From Nostoc sp. S13 (GTDB lineage Bacteria; Cyanobacteriota; Cyanobacteriia; Cyanobacteriales; Nostocaceae): a DNA stretch of 64,000 nt. The notes under the pieces were generated by a model. It made no database searches and was not told the origin of the DNA. It saw only the letters and a program-made list of their open reading frames with translations. The stretch is from positions 82,489 through 146,488 of the forward strand of contig NZ_JAQYWQ010000003.1 of assembly GCF_029379315.1 (NCBI RefSeq), written 5' to 3'. Positions 43,287 through 52,597 of this stretch are shown here, one piece after another (within the stretch, counting starts at the first letter, position 1; each line of letters opens with the position of its first letter). A program made the position numbers and the translations under genes.

Positions 43287-43448
43287 TACTCTCAAAAAAT
43301 TCCAGTAAATCTACCCACATTTATCCTGTAGCTAATCCTAACGCTCTCAAAGTTCTCTTAAATAAAAAACGCAAATATACGCATTGCAACGCAATTTTTC
43401 AGCGTTTGTATACGTATAAATGCGATAATAGTAAAAACTATTCCAGAC

Positions 43449-45662
43449 TTAATGCACTAAGGCGATCGCACGTTTTGTCAACGCTTCAGCAGTCAATCCA
43501 TTAAATGCCATCAACTCGCCAGCACTGGCTGTAGTTTCCCCACGCTTCCACGCAAAAGTATCGCGCTTCGCCCTACTCCGCAACAGAATCGGTTCTAGCA
43601 TCCCCGCCGCACCACCAGTAACAGCAATTAGCGCATCACCATCAAATAATTCGGCAAATCTCGCATCATCCAAGAAACCGCCTTCAGGTTCAGAACAAGT
43701 TTCCCAAGCGGTATCATCGCTACGGTACAATTGCCGAGGATTGATCACAGTAACTATCTTGACGCCAATACCTTCAGTTTCTAAGAAAGCAGCAGCTTCA
43801 AATACTGGCATTAATGTTAAATCGCCAATTACAGCAAATACAACTTGTTTATCACCAGCGATTTCATGCAATAGCACTGCACCATCGCGCAACCCTTGAC
43901 GAGTTTGTTCTAAAGTAGTGCGAATTGGCAATGGCGTTTTACTTGCAGTAATCACAATTCCCTTATTCTTAGTTTTCAACGCCCAGTCATAACAAGCTTG
44001 AATACTATTAGCATCGGGGGGAAATAATGGGAAAATATTTCCATTTCGCATCAAGGAAGCAAAGTAAGCTTCAATTTCTGGACGTTGGTGAGTCCAACCG
44101 TTGCGCCCTTGCTCTAATGCGCCAGCTGTGAATAAAGTAATAGTCGAGGGTGTAGGACGGCGCAATTCTGCCATTGCTTGCGTAACAGTTTGCCAAATTG
44201 GTAATCCGTTGATGGCAAAAGATTCGTAAGAACACCACAAAGTTCTCGCACCCATTAACGCCAAACCCGCAGCTAAACCGGCACAAGCATCTTCACTCAA
44301 TGGTTCATAAACTTGTCCATTTGGTGCTTGATAATATAAATCGTCGGTTGTGGGGTGGATAATCTTTAATGCTTGGTTGATATTGGCAATTCCTGATGCT
44401 TCATTACCATCGGCGTTGGTAACAAGAAAATTCTGATCTTTATTTCCAACTATTCCTACCAATCGTCCCATTGCGGTTGTGGAAACTTTTGCTTCGCCAC
44501 CAACTGCATATTCTTCTAAAGGTAATTCGCCTAATTCTGGTAATGGTAATTCAAATTCTGTCACCACAGTTTTAGCTGCTGGGCCACCACCTGCGCGTTC
44601 TGCATTTGTTCGCACTAATTGCCAAGCTTCCGCAGACAAAGCACGGGTTTGCAATGCACTAATAATATGCGGTGCATCTAGCGTATCTTTGGGATAGAGG
44701 TTGTGAGATTTTGCACCCCGCGCGTGGACTCCTGCGCCTTTTAGTTGTTTAATAATGAAGACAGTAAGTTTTCCGCCCAGTGCCGATCGCGCGGCTTGAT
44801 CTACACCGGAAAGTACTGCTTGAGTGAATTCTAGCCGCTTTTCAAAGGAAAAAGCAGTACTATCAACGTAATTTCCTGGCTGGTTTTGATCGTCGAAATC
44901 CTTGGCATCGACTAACACGACTTCATCAAAACCGTTACCTCGCCAATATGCTTGCATCTGTTCATTAGTTTTGAGGGAAACCATACTGTGATGTTCTTGG
45001 CTGTAACCGTTCCATACCAGTATTGGTAAGAAGTTAGTGACAGCAGGATAAGCAGTATGGAAATGCGCGATCGCACTTACAATATATGGTTCACCCAATC
45101 CACCATCACCAACTGTAAAAGGGAATAATTTATCTTTGTGCAACAGTGCAGCCGCCATTGCAAAGTGTTGCCCTTGTCCCAAAGGCCCAGCAGGTGCGAG
45201 AATACCGGGAATGAAACCAGAAAGGTGTCCTAATAATCCGTGCTTTTCTCGGAAGCGATCGCGCAATTGTTCGACTGTAAAAATTCCCATATCCTCTAGC
45301 GACCGATCCAAGAACATGGCACTATAAAATCCAGGGGCGTGGTGTCCGACTTCAGTGATAATGTTCTTGTATCCCAGCATGACAAGAGATGCATAAGCTT
45401 CTGCTTGGCTAGCGAATCCGCCGGGATGCCCAGAGGCTTTAGTAGCGGTAACTTGCAAAATCAGGTAACGGAGGGCATCGGCAGCTAGTAAAGTTTGATA
45501 TACTGCATTCGGTTCTGTGGGAGATGCGATCGCTATTTTGCCCGACTCTATAGCAGGTGTTGCACCAAAAGTTTCAAAATCTGGTAACGCTTCACCAAAA
45601 TATTGAATTCCTTTAGAAAAATCGGGAAGCGCTGAAGATGCCTTTGGGGAAATTGCAGTCAT
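43449..45662 (-). CDS. Transketolase-family thiamine-diphosphate enzyme (phosphoketolase-like)
   Basis: 737 residues. N-terminal TPP domain: SGHPGGFASQAEAY (72-90 region) and the TPP-binding GDG (185-187) through Asn218 (FLPILVWNG). Middle domain around YEPLSEDACAGLAAGLALMG with the catalytic-Glu-type region, and a C-terminal domain (VFAVIGDLTLMPVFEAAAFL). It differs from the standard tkt and from standard phosphoketolase (no EGHWGT motif), so it is a divergent member; sugar-phosphate carbon transfer is inferred. ATG 45662. A dead fragment of its 3' end lies at 43044-43102. Confidence 0.8.
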   Translation of the reverse strand: MTAISPKASSALPDFSKGIQYFGEALPDFETFGATPAIESGKIAIASPTEPNAVYQTLLAADALRYLILQVTATKASGHPGGFASQAEAYASLVMLGYKNIITEVGHHAPGFYSAMFLDRSLEDMGIFTVEQLRDRFREKHGLLGHLSGFIPGILAPAGPLGQGQHFAMAAALLHKDKLFPFTVGDGGLGEPYIVSAIAHFHTAYPAVTNFLPILVWNGYSQEHHSMVSLKTNEQMQAYWRGNGFDEVVLVDAKDFDDQNQPGNYVDSTAFSFEKRLEFTQAVLSGVDQAARSALGGKLTVFIIKQLKGAGVHARGAKSHNLYPKDTLDAPHIISALQTRALSAEAWQLVRTNAERAGGGPAAKTVVTEFELPLPELGELPLEEYAVGGEAKVSTTAMGRLVGIVGNKDQNFLVTNADGNEASGIANINQALKIIHPTTDDLYYQAPNGQVYEPLSEDACAGLAAGLALMGARTLWCSYESFAINGLPIWQTVTQAMAELRRPTPSTITLFTAGALEQGRNGWTHQRPEIEAYFASLMRNGNIFPLFPPDANSIQACYDWALKTKNKGIVITASKTPLPIRTTLEQTRQGLRDGAVLLHEIAGDKQVVFAVIGDLTLMPVFEAAAFLETEGIGVKIVTVINPRQLYRSDDTAWETCSEPEGGFLDDARFAELFDGDALIAVTGGAAGMLEPILLRSRAKRDTFAWKRGETTASAGELMAFNGLTAEALTKRAIALVH

Positions 45663-46581
45663 GCTGAGTACCTTTTGACGATTAAATGAAACTGTAGATG
45701 CTCGTTGAATTTAACAAAAATTTTACATCTTTGAGGTTGTAACAGTTTATTGCTTTTTTGCAAGCTTAGAATAAGTAATTTAAATGGTCACGCAACCAAA
45801 ATTTCAATTCCTTTAAGTAGGAAAAAGGTATAAAGGCGCAAAAAATTTTATGAAACGGCGTGGTTTGGTGACAGGCGCAGACCGTCCCAATCAAGATGGT
45901 TGTCACGAGTCAAGTCGCTTCTCTACGAGACCCCAAAGGCGAACGCTCCAATTAAAAATTGCAAGACGCTCGAGGACTCGCTAACGCTTCGCTATCAGTG
46001 GTTGCTCTGTACCCCAAATTAATTTTCTTATTTCCCCCATTGCCAAGGGGAGATTAAGGGGAGTAATTAGACTTGTGTATACACCGTAGCGATAGATTGG
46101 GGGGAAACAGGAATTTTCTCTGGTTTATCTCCTTCCCATGCAGAGCATGGGAATGTCTGATTGGAGGCAAAGCCTCTAATCAGACATTGAGTCAGAGACT
46201 CAATGAATGCATTCCCTGTCGTAGACTGGGAACGAGTCAACAAGTCAACCCCTTACGCCAGTTGCTACAACGGGGAGCAACTGTGGTGGACGGGTTCCCT
46301 TATAAGGGAAGAGGAGTAAGATTCAAAGCCTCTCTCCTTTTAGGAGAGAGGTCAAAGTCTATTGCATACAAACGAGAAACGCTATATATATTTAGATATA
46401 TTTTAAAACTAATTCATAATTAATTAAAAGAGTTTGGAATCCGTGCTTAACGATCGCAGTCCTGTATACAAATTAGGAATTACTCTAATTCTACAACTTA
46501 CATATACCCCAATATAGATTCACTCTTCAGAAGTAGCCTTTACAGTAAATAGGAAGAGGACGTTTATGAGATTAATAATTC
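45663..46581. other. Intergenic, repeat-rich
   Basis: About 920 bases. Holds CTTCTCTACGAGAC and AGGACTCGCTAACGCT repeats (about 45925-46000), a solo element end GACTTGTGTATACACCGTAG (46070-46089) and a set of hairpins (46133-46232). A 116-codon ORF here is made of the repeats and is not credible. Confidence 0.65.
46133..46232. repeat. Cluster of four consecutive hairpins
   Basis: TTCCCATGC-AGA-GCATGGGAA (46133-46153), TGTCTGATTGGAGGC-AAA-GCCTCTAATCAGACA (46154-46186, one G-T pair), TTGAGTC-AGA-GACTCAA (46187-46203) and TTCCC...GGGAA (about 46212-46232) abut one another. Function unknown; it could be a structured RNA or a mobile palindrome. Confidence 0.8.
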
Positions 46582-47340
46582 ATGCCTGATGAGCATCGGT
46601 TGGAAGAAAAATTTCTATCCCAGGAAGCTGAAAAAAGAATATCCGAAAAGCTAGATGAAGCAGAAAAAATAGATATAGATATCCAAACCGATCTGTTGAA
46701 AATAGTTCAAGGACAGGCGGATGGAGTTTCGGTTGCTGGTCAAGGATTAGTGATTAAAGAAGGCATTCGCATACAGGAAATAAAACTGCAAACAGATAGT
46801 ATTGCCATCAATCCCTTCAGCGCTCTTTTTGGTCAAATAGAACTCAATGAGGCTGTAAATGCCATTGCTCGTATTGTACTCACAGAAGTAGATATGAACC
46901 GCGCTTTGGCATCAGACTTTGTTAGCAGCCAGATGCAAAACTTTGATTTTGATGTAGATGGTGAAATTGTGAGTTTTGAACCACAAAAAATTCAAGTATT
47001 TTTACCTGGTGAAGGCAAAATTGAATGTAGAGGAAGATTGCTATTAAAGGAAAAGGGAAATACTCGCCCTTTCGCTTACACTGCGGTGCTTCGGCCACGG
47101 ACTCATTCACAACCTGCGATGCTGGAGAGTTTTAACTGCACTGAGGGAGACGGGATTTCAATAGAATTAGTTACAGCATTAATGCAGAAAGCCAAAGAAC
47201 TGATGAATATACCATCTTTTAAATGGGAAGAGATGGCGTTCAAGATTAAAGACATAAAAGTAGAAAAGGGTAGTTTAATACTTTTGGTAGAGACTCAAGT
47301 GAAGCAAATACCCTCATCAATCACTGAATTATCTCTTTAG
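46582..47340 (+). CDS. DUF2993 (LmeA-like) protein
   Basis: 252 residues. The region 30-235 fits DUF2993: TDLLKIVQGQADGVSVAGQG and LNEAVNAIARIVLTEVDMNR, then beta-rich C-terminal part. In Actinobacteria LmeA-type proteins bind phospholipids; in cyanobacteria the role is unknown. No signal peptide is visible, so probably cytoplasmic or peripheral to membranes. Same strand as crtO, 96 bases upstream of it. Confidence 0.8.
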   Translation: MPDEHRLEEKFLSQEAEKRISEKLDEAEKIDIDIQTDLLKIVQGQADGVSVAGQGLVIKEGIRIQEIKLQTDSIAINPFSALFGQIELNEAVNAIARIVLTEVDMNRALASDFVSSQMQNFDFDVDGEIVSFEPQKIQVFLPGEGKIECRGRLLLKEKGNTRPFAYTAVLRPRTHSQPAMLESFNCTEGDGISIELVTALMQKAKELMNIPSFKWEEMAFKIKDIKVEKGSLILLVETQVKQIPSSITELSL

Positions 47341-47436
47341 TAGTATTGACACTAGTTAAGGATAATTTTTGTAACTACGGAATGATGTAAATTTATTAAA
47401 AGTTTAATAAGCTTTTAAAAGCTACTTAATTTCAAA

Positions 47437-49140
47437 ATGACAACTATGCAAGAGTATGATGTTGTGCTAATCGGTGCTGGGCACAATGGGCTAGTATGTG
47501 CAGCTTATTTGCTGAAAGCTGGTTATAGCGTCCTGTTACTAGAAAAGCGTTCTGTTATCGGTGGTGCAGCAACAACTGAAGAATGTTTACCCCAAGAAGC
47601 TCCGGGATTTAAATTTAACTTGTGTGCTATTGACCATGAATTTATTCACTTGGGGCCAGTTGTTGAAGAATTAGAACTAGAAAAATACGGCTTGCATTAT
47701 CTGGAGTGCGATCCGGTTGTTTTCTGTCCTCATCCTGATGGCAAGTATTTCTTAGCACATAAATCAGTAGATAAAACTTGTGCAGAAATCGCCCGTTACA
47801 GTGAACGTGATGCCAAAAAATACGCCGAATTTGTAGACTTTTGGCAGCGAGCGCTAGGTGCAATGATTCCTATGTTTAATGCACCGCCAAAGTCAATTAT
47901 AGATATCCTTGGTAACTACGACATCACCAAACTGAAAGATTTATTTTCTGTGATTGGTTCCCCAAACAAAACGCTGGACTTTATTCGCACAATGTTGAAC
48001 AGCGCTGAGGATTTACTTAACGAGTGGTTTGATGAGGAATTTCTGAAAGCGCCACTAGCCAGACTAGCAGCAGAACTTGGGGCACCACCATCGCAAAAAA
48101 CCCTTGCCATTGGTGCAATCATGATGGCAATGCGTCACAATCCCGGAATGGCAAGACCTCGCGGCGGAACTGGCGCACTTGTGCAAGCTTTGGTGAATTT
48201 AGTCACAAGTAAAGGTGGCGTTATTCTCACAGATCAGCATGTTGAAAAAGTTTTAATTGATGATGGCAAAGCTGTGGGTGTGCGGGTTGCTGGTGGTAAA
48301 GAATATCGCGCTAAATATGGAGTTATTTCTAATATTGATGCCAAGCGGTTATTTTTGCAAATGACTGATAAAAGCGATGTTGATGGAGCCGACCCAGATT
48401 TATGGGAAAGATTAGAACGCCGCATCGTTAACAATAACGAAACCATCCTCAAGATAGATTTGGCTTTAGACGAACCACTCCACTTTCCCCACCACGCCCA
48501 CAAAGACGAATATCTCGTTGGTTCCATCTTAATTGCCGATTCTGTGGCTCATGTAGAACAGGCTCATAGTAAATGTACCTTGGGAGAGATTCCTGATGCT
48601 GACCCATCGATGTATTTGGTGATGCCTAGCTATTTAGACCCCACATTAGCACCACCAGGTAAGCACACCGCATGGATTGAGTTTTTTGCCCCTTATCAAA
48701 TTGCGGGTGCAGAAGGCACTGGTTTAAAAGGTACTGGTTGGACAGATGAATTGAAAAACAAAGTTGCAGATAGGGTGGTTGATAAATTAGCAGACTATGC
48801 ACCAAATGTCAAGAATGCAACTATCGCCCGTCGTGTAGAAAGTCCAGCAGAACTAGGAGAAAGATTAGGTGCGTACAAAGGGAATTATTATCATGTTGAC
48901 ATGACTTTAGATCAGATGATATTTTTCCGTCCCTTGCCAGAAATAGCGAACTACAAAACACCAATTGATAATCTATTTTTGACTGGTGCAGGAACTCATC
49001 CAGGTGGTTCGATTTCGGGAATGCCAGGACGCAATTGTGCCCGCGCATTTTTGCAGGCAAAACATCCTATTAGCCAAACTTTGAAGGATGCACGCGATTC
49101 GATTAAGTCAACTGTCGAGTCCGTGTTTGGTATTAGTTGA
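47437..49140 (+). CDS. crtO: CrtO-type beta-carotene ketolase (phytoene-desaturase-like FAD enzyme)
   Basis: 567 residues. N-terminal FAD-binding Rossmann motif DVVLIGAGHNGLVCAAYLLK (GxGxxG at 13-18) and second-strand LLLEKRSVIGGAATTEE; the C-terminal LTGAGTHPGGSISGMPGRNC is the carotenoid-oxidoreductase signature. Length and the opening region are those of the CrtO family, which puts a 4-keto group on beta-carotene to make echinenone or canthaxanthin. CrtO cannot be told from related NAD(P)/FAD amine-oxidase-like enzymes by motif alone. ATG at 47437; weak ribosome site. Confidence 0.85.
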   Translation: MTTMQEYDVVLIGAGHNGLVCAAYLLKAGYSVLLLEKRSVIGGAATTEECLPQEAPGFKFNLCAIDHEFIHLGPVVEELELEKYGLHYLECDPVVFCPHPDGKYFLAHKSVDKTCAEIARYSERDAKKYAEFVDFWQRALGAMIPMFNAPPKSIIDILGNYDITKLKDLFSVIGSPNKTLDFIRTMLNSAEDLLNEWFDEEFLKAPLARLAAELGAPPSQKTLAIGAIMMAMRHNPGMARPRGGTGALVQALVNLVTSKGGVILTDQHVEKVLIDDGKAVGVRVAGGKEYRAKYGVISNIDAKRLFLQMTDKSDVDGADPDLWERLERRIVNNNETILKIDLALDEPLHFPHHAHKDEYLVGSILIADSVAHVEQAHSKCTLGEIPDADPSMYLVMPSYLDPTLAPPGKHTAWIEFFAPYQIAGAEGTGLKGTGWTDELKNKVADRVVDKLADYAPNVKNATIARRVESPAELGERLGAYKGNYYHVDMTLDQMIFFRPLPEIANYKTPIDNLFLTGAGTHPGGSISGMPGRNCARAFLQAKHPISQTLKDARDSIKSTVESVFGIS

Positions 49141-50119
49141 GCTTAATATAGCAGTCCTAAATAATTTGTGAAAATTTCTATTGATTCTTCTCTCTCTGGT
49201 TCCTTAAAAACAGAAATCACAACTCAGATAGGATTGCTATATCTACTCTAGTTAGAGACTGATGCTCTTATTTGAAATTTAGTCTTAAGCTCTTGCGCCT
49301 TTAATTTGCACTAATATTTTTTCAAGATGATTGTGGGGTGGGCATCCTGCCCGCCCTGATAATGCAAATTGTATACATAACAGCTCAGTGCAGCTTTGCG
49401 TAAAATCGTAACGTTTTGAAACGGGGAGTAACGCAGAGTTTTACCTAATTTCATTCGCCACAAAATTTAATTAAGTATTATACTTAAGTTACAGAAATTA
49501 TGGAAATTTAGCTATAAATCTTTATATAGCCCATCTTAAAATTAAAGTCTTCGTGCGATGAAACTACTTTAGTTACGCACGAGTTACGGAATAACGAACC
49601 GCAGAGGCGCAGAGTACACAGAGAGAAGTCGGAGCGGCCCGCCGCAGGCATCTGAACTTCTCCCAAGGGGAGACGCTGCGCGAACGGTGAAAATCAGAGT
49701 TTCAGAGATATTTTGCGTAAGTCATATACTTCCTATACTTTATTAGTCGCTACACAAAACTGATCTAAATTAAACTCTACTAAAGTATATGTTACGTAAA
49801 AATCTGTTTATATTAAAGTTAAAGCCTGAACAAAGTCTCAGATCGCAGCCTTGTTAATTGGAGAGAAAATTACCACACAAGTGCGATGTCTACCTATATA
49901 GCAACACCAATAATCGTTTTTTGAGTGAGATAGGCTCTAAACAATTGCTTTATGTGTATTTTATATGATAATGTAACATACACTTAATTTTCAAAAGCTT
50001 CTATGCCTCGTCAGCAAAGTTATTTTTCCAAAAAATAAGGAAATTAATGGGTAAAACCTGGTGTACTTTAATAATGTTCAAAAAATGAACAACTTTTAAC
50101 ATCATTTTATAAGTTTTGT
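49141..50119. other. Intergenic
   Basis: About 980 bases without a gene. It holds the inverted dispersed repeat at 49590-49723 and otherwise AT-rich sequence, including GGGTGGGCATCCTGCCCGCC (about 49336), a short palindromic repeat also found near 62960. Confidence 0.6.
49590..49723 (-). repeat. Dispersed repeat, copy 2 (inverted relative to 21126-21287)
   Basis: Begins AATAACGAACCGCAGAGGCG and ends ATATTTTGCGTAAGTC. Read on the minus strand it follows 21126-21287 closely at both ends and differs in the centre. Confidence 0.8.
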
Positions 50120-50974
50120 ATGTATAGCATGGTTTTTCAGCAGTGCTTCGTTGCATCTGGCTTGATAGCTTTCCTCGCATTTGGCTGTAGTGTTGGCGCA
50201 AACTCATCGACAGAAAATGCTACACAAGTTGTGCAAGAAAGTAATGTAGCCCAACTTTTTATAGAAGCAAAGGCTACGCAAAAAGCAGAATATTTCTTTC
50301 ATCAAGGTAATAATTTATTAGATGCACAACGTTACGAAGATGCCATAAAAGCATACGATAAAACGATCGCTATCAAAGCTGAAAATTCTGAAGCTTGGAT
50401 TAACCGTGGTATAGCCTTAACATCGTTGCAACGCTACAAAGACGCTATTGCATCTTACGACAAAGCGATCGCCATCAAACCCGACAAATATGAAGCTTGG
50501 TATAATCGTGGCATAGCCTTAACATCGTTGCAACGCTACAAAGACGCTATTGCATCTTACGACAAAGCGATCGCCATCAAACCCGACAAATATGAAGCTT
50601 GGTATAATCGTGGCATAGCCTTAACATCGTTGCAACGCTACAAAGACGCTATTGCATCTTACGACAAAGCGATCGCTATCAAACCCGACAAATATGAAGC
50701 CTTAATTAACCAAGGCATTGCTCTGACAAAGCTGCACCGCTACAAAGATGCTATTGCAGCTTATGATAGAGCGATCGCGATTAAGCAAGATTTGCACCAA
50801 GTATATTATAACAAAGCTTGCTCTTATGCTTTACAAAGCAATATCGAATTAGCAATTGAGAACCTAGACAAAGCAATCCAGCTTGTTCCTGAGAAGTACA
50901 AGAAGTTAGCAAAAACTGACCCAGACTTTAGCAAAGTGCGTAGTGAAAAGCGTTTTCAGAAATTACTGCAATAA
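50120..50974 (+). CDS. TPR lipoprotein with near-identical repeats
   Basis: 284 residues. A signal with lipobox-like LAFGC (Cys about residue 23) suggests a lipid anchor. Residues about 55-270 are TPR units of 34 residues; three central units (about 50411-50716) are nearly identical at DNA level over 102-bp periods, with the pattern YKDAIASYDKAIAIKPDKYE. The HIP1 octamer occurs in each. The near identity means recent expansion, so unit number may vary between strains. Binding partner unknown. Same strand, 33 bases before the reductase gene. Confidence 0.85.
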   Translation: MYSMVFQQCFVASGLIAFLAFGCSVGANSSTENATQVVQESNVAQLFIEAKATQKAEYFFHQGNNLLDAQRYEDAIKAYDKTIAIKAENSEAWINRGIALTSLQRYKDAIASYDKAIAIKPDKYEAWYNRGIALTSLQRYKDAIASYDKAIAIKPDKYEAWYNRGIALTSLQRYKDAIASYDKAIAIKPDKYEALINQGIALTKLHRYKDAIAAYDRAIAIKQDLHQVYYNKACSYALQSNIELAIENLDKAIQLVPEKYKKLAKTDPDFSKVRSEKRFQKLLQ

Positions 50975-51007
50975 TATTTTATAAACTTGCTGTAGCAAGT
51001 ATTTTTC

Positions 51008-51892
51008 ATGAGCGGTTTACAATTAGACATGAAAAAATTGTTAATCACCGGAGCAAGTGGTTTTTTAGGATGGCATCTTTGCCAGCTTGCAAAACAAGAA
51101 TGGGAAGTTTATGGCACTTATTTTTCTCATTCTCTAGAGATTCCTGGCATCAAAATGTTAAAAGCGAACTTAACAGATTTTCAGGAATTGCAGCGCATAT
51201 TTAGTGATGTCAAACCAGCAGGAGTTATTCATACTGCTGCACATTCGCAACCAAATTTTTGTCAAACCCACCCCGAAGAATCGCACGCAATTAACGTCAT
51301 AGCATCCTGTAATATTACCGGACTGTGTGCAGATAATTCTATTCCTTGTGTTTTTACCTCAACCGACTTAGTTTTTGATGGTTTAAATGCCCCCTATCGA
51401 GAAACAGATGCCGTGTGTCCTGTCAATCTTTACGGTGAGCAAAAAGCGATCGCTGAAGCAGGTATGCTAGATAGATATCCCATGACCGCAGTATGTCGAA
51501 TGCCATTGATGTTTGGTGCAGTAACACCCACAGCTAAAAGCTTTATTCAGCCATTTATTCAAACTTTAAAAGCCGAAGAAGAACTAAGTTTATTTATCGA
51601 TGAGTTCCGCACACCAGTAAGTGGAACAACTGCCGCCAAAGGACTTTTATTAGCATTGGAAAAAGTTAACGGCATCATTCACTTAGGTGGCAAAGAGCGG
51701 ATTTCGCGTTATGATTTTGGACAGCTATTAGTGGAAGTATTTCAACTTCCCACCAGCAGACTAAAAGCCTGCCGACAACAAGATGTGAAAATGGCAGCAC
51801 CCAGACCAGCAGATGTCTCTTTGGATAGTTCCAAAGCTTTTGCATTGGGGTATCAGCCTTTATCTTTACGAAAAGAATTAGGAATGCTATAG
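51008..51892 (+). CDS. RmlD-like NAD(P)-dependent sugar-nucleotide reductase
   Basis: 294 residues from ATG 51008; the second ATG at 51029 (MKKLLITGASGFLGWHLC) is the more typical family start. Extended SDR: GASGFLG dinucleotide motif, ADNSIPCVFTSTDLVFDG, and YGEQKAIAE with the catalytic Tyr-x3-Lys. Like dTDP-4-dehydrorhamnose reductase, it probably acts on nucleotide sugars. Not next to other rml genes. Followed by a convergent mini-protein gene. Confidence 0.87.
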   Translation: MSGLQLDMKKLLITGASGFLGWHLCQLAKQEWEVYGTYFSHSLEIPGIKMLKANLTDFQELQRIFSDVKPAGVIHTAAHSQPNFCQTHPEESHAINVIASCNITGLCADNSIPCVFTSTDLVFDGLNAPYRETDAVCPVNLYGEQKAIAEAGMLDRYPMTAVCRMPLMFGAVTPTAKSFIQPFIQTLKAEEELSLFIDEFRTPVSGTTAAKGLLLALEKVNGIIHLGGKERISRYDFGQLLVEVFQLPTSRLKACRQQDVKMAAPRPADVSLDSSKAFALGYQPLSLRKELGML

Positions 51893-51981
51893 TTACTTGC
51901 ACAATGGGACTTAGGCAAAAACTAAGCCTATCAGTAAGAGGGAACAACTTATAAACTTGTTTATGAGCGATTTACAAGCTT

Positions 51982-52191
51982 TTATTCCGCAGATTCAATA
52001 AGAATTTCTTCTTCTGTGTTGACGTTATGAAAGAAATGTCCACAAACCCAGAATGATGTTTCTTTGCGTATTTTATGGTGTGCTTTTTTATAGAAAAGTG
52101 GGCGGTTGCAGAATATACATGTGAAAGTCTCATCCTTATCGTAGAGAGCATCAACAAGAATACGGTTCTTATTTAATGCGTATCGCACCAT
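51982..52191 (-). CDS. CoiA-like zinc-finger mini-protein
   Basis: 69 residues: VRYALNKNRILVDA at the start, FTCIFCNRPLFYKKA with Cys25 and Cys28, then VCGHFFHN with Cys50, His52 and His55. This is the N-terminal zinc-finger pattern of competence protein CoiA (YAxxxxGxLVxA ... YxCPxCxxxLxxKKG ... HFAH), here as a stand-alone piece. CoiA itself has a following nuclease domain, absent here. A competing ORF (51972-52157) in another frame is not protein-like. Tentative. Confidence 0.55.
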   Translation of the reverse strand: MVRYALNKNRILVDALYDKDETFTCIFCNRPLFYKKAHHKIRKETSFWVCGHFFHNVNTEEEILIESAE

Positions 52192-52597
52192 ATATCCTAA
52201 ATTCCGTAGATAGGTAAAATTTTCTCGATAATTCTAAAACTTTATACCAATTATCTGTAAACTAGCACTGAATAATTACTTAACTTATCTATTTTTTTGC
52301 GTCCTTTGCGACGGCAGTCACTGATGGGAAAACCCCGACTCGCTAACGCTGGGCTATCGCCCTCGCCCTTGGCATTTCTTTTTCTCTACGAGATGCTACG
52401 CGTTGGGAGAAGACCGCGTTACCCCTTTTTTGTGGTTCGTTTAATAAATATTATGTCCATCTTCGTGGAGAATTGGTATTAATAAAGCAATGTTTTCATC
52501 TTTGCGTGTTGAGATAAGACAAAATTCATACCATTATTCCGAAACTCTTAATAGTAGCCGCCTCTCTGTAAACAGAAAGGCGGTTGGCGCTGAAGTA
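52192..52597. other. Intergenic
   Basis: About 400 bases between CoiA-like and gcvP genes. Contains CGGCAGTCACTGATGGGAAA and CTCGCTAACGCTGGGC repeats and, at about 52558-52586, GGCGGTT/CCGCCTCTCT elements forming a weak stem just after gcvP (CCGCCTCTCTGTAAACAGAAAGGCGG), a plausible gcvP terminator. Confidence 0.6.
52558..52583 (-). terminator. Hairpin after gcvP
   Basis: CCGCCTCTCTGT and ACAGAAAGGCGG pair with one mismatch around a tight loop, 15 bases downstream of the gcvP stop on the minus strand. On that strand it is followed by CTACTATTAAGAG without a T-run. Confidence 0.6.

Noticed and set aside
46073..46423. 116-codon ORF on plus strand
   Set aside because: It is made of hairpin repeats and a solo element end; composition is not protein-like.
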